Below, piece after piece: positions 5,683-6,162 of a stretch of DNA of 6,162 nt; within the stretch, counting starts at the first letter, position 1; every line of letters starts with the position of its first letter. This stretch comes from Bacillota bacterium (GTDB taxonomy: Bacteria > Bacillota_I > Bacilli_A > RFN20 > CAG-826). The notes beneath the pieces were generated by a model. That model ran no database searches, was not told where the DNA came from, and was given only the letters and a program-made list of their open reading frames with translations. The translations under genes were made by a program, and so were the position numbers. The DNA is taken from the NCBI GenBank assembly GCA_026387995.1, contig JAPLKQ010000098.1, positions 1 to 6,162 of the forward strand, written 5' to 3'.

Positions 5683-6162
5683 GAGCAGCCACGTCAAATC
5701 ATTGTTACTCACGTGACCATGAAAGAAAACTAAGTCATTCAACTCAAGTTCGTCTACTAACTTATAAAGTTCTTGCGTGTACGCAGTCTCTGCACCAGTT
5801 AGAACCAAGGGTATTGTGCAGCCCTTGTTCTTGAGAATAGCCCAAGCCTGAAGCAAGTTTTTATGATTTTTGTGAGGCCAGGACACAGCCGGATATAGAC
5901 AAAACTCTTCTGGGAATCGTTTCCGGTCAGATATTGCATTAGCTGAACGTCTCGGTGGCGGAATCGGGACTAAAAAAATCTTGTTCTGAGGTATGTCCCA
6001 GTACTCAGTCAAATCGTTCGTCACCATCGGTGATGCTGAGAAAACTAGAGAAGCAGTCTGGCACTTCGCCCTCCACACTCTATTTCTATGTTTAATCTGA
6101 GACTTGGAGAAAAAATCAGGAAAGTAAAAATGTTGTAAATCATGCGGGTTATATACAAATGG
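5674..6162 (-). CDS. GT4-type glycosyltransferase fragment (5' end off window, fused to CoA-transferase)
   Basis: The frame is open to the window edge, 28 codons beyond the GTG at 6078, and reads VYNPHDLQHFYFPDFF, a typical stretch of the N-terminal lobe of GT4 (GT-B fold) glycosyltransferases. Then come SASPMVTNDL, the linker VPIPPP, and the first strand of the C-terminal lobe with YPAVSWPHKNHKNLLQAW (62-79 from the GTG). PLVLTGAE and VFFHGHVSNNDLTWLLTEA follow. Here the sequence switches to CoA-transferase, just before the expected EGFGLP-like block with the E-x7-E nucleotide-sugar-binding motif. Lacking that site, it should not transfer sugar. Codon choice looks more AT-rich than downstream: 5701-5760 is 21/60 G+C, against 32/60 for 5401-5460. 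Intact relatives build surface polysaccharides. The GTG is not a real start, because homology continues upstream of it. Confidence 0.8.

Noticed and set aside
6076..6078. GTG as start codon of the glycosyltransferase/CoA-transferase frame
   Set aside because: Glycosyltransferase homology continues upstream in the same frame to the window edge, so the true start is outside the window.

Overview
The window reads as a piece of an anaerobic, fermentative bacterial genome, probably Firmicutes- or Mollicutes-like. The hints are strong AGGAGG-type ribosome binding sites, genes packed on one strand, an [FeFe]-hydrogenase and an acyl-CoA:carboxylate CoA-transferase. The taxonomic guess is inference only. 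Every gene I can support lies on the minus strand and TGG is the tryptophan codon, so the standard bacterial code fits. There are no tRNA or rRNA genes, CRISPR arrays or recognisable insertion sequences.

Reading in the direction of transcription (high to low coordinates), the right end holds one open frame, 6162 to 4786, that is a chimera. Its first part (6162 to about 5674) is the middle of a GT4-type glycosyltransferase. Its second part (about 5673 to 4786) is the C-terminal two-thirds of a 4-hydroxybutyrate/butyryl-type CoA-transferase. Both halves lack essential parts of their families. An alpha/beta hydrolase (4780-3959) follows five bases later and ends at a clear Rho-independent terminator (3947-3914).

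A new transcription unit then seems to begin, with a candidate extended -10 element at 3879-3887. It carries five tightly spaced genes: an [FeFe]-hydrogenase broken by two frame disruptions (3848-2653), a proline-iminopeptidase-like alpha/beta hydrolase (2627-1770), a glyoxalase-I-like VOC protein (1747-1382), a ferritin-like/VIT1 fusion of the MbfA type (1367-471), and a family-6 uracil/hypoxanthine-DNA glycosylase (452 to beyond the left edge). Gaps are 14 to 25 bases with no terminator between them, so co-transcription is likely.

As a set, the second unit looks like fermentation plus housekeeping and stress defence: hydrogen metabolism, aldehyde detoxification, iron handling and repair of deaminated bases. 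I found no convincing new defence or mobile system. The points most worth checking are the chimeric junction near 5673, which could be a real fusion or deletion or an assembly join, and the doubly broken hydrogenase.
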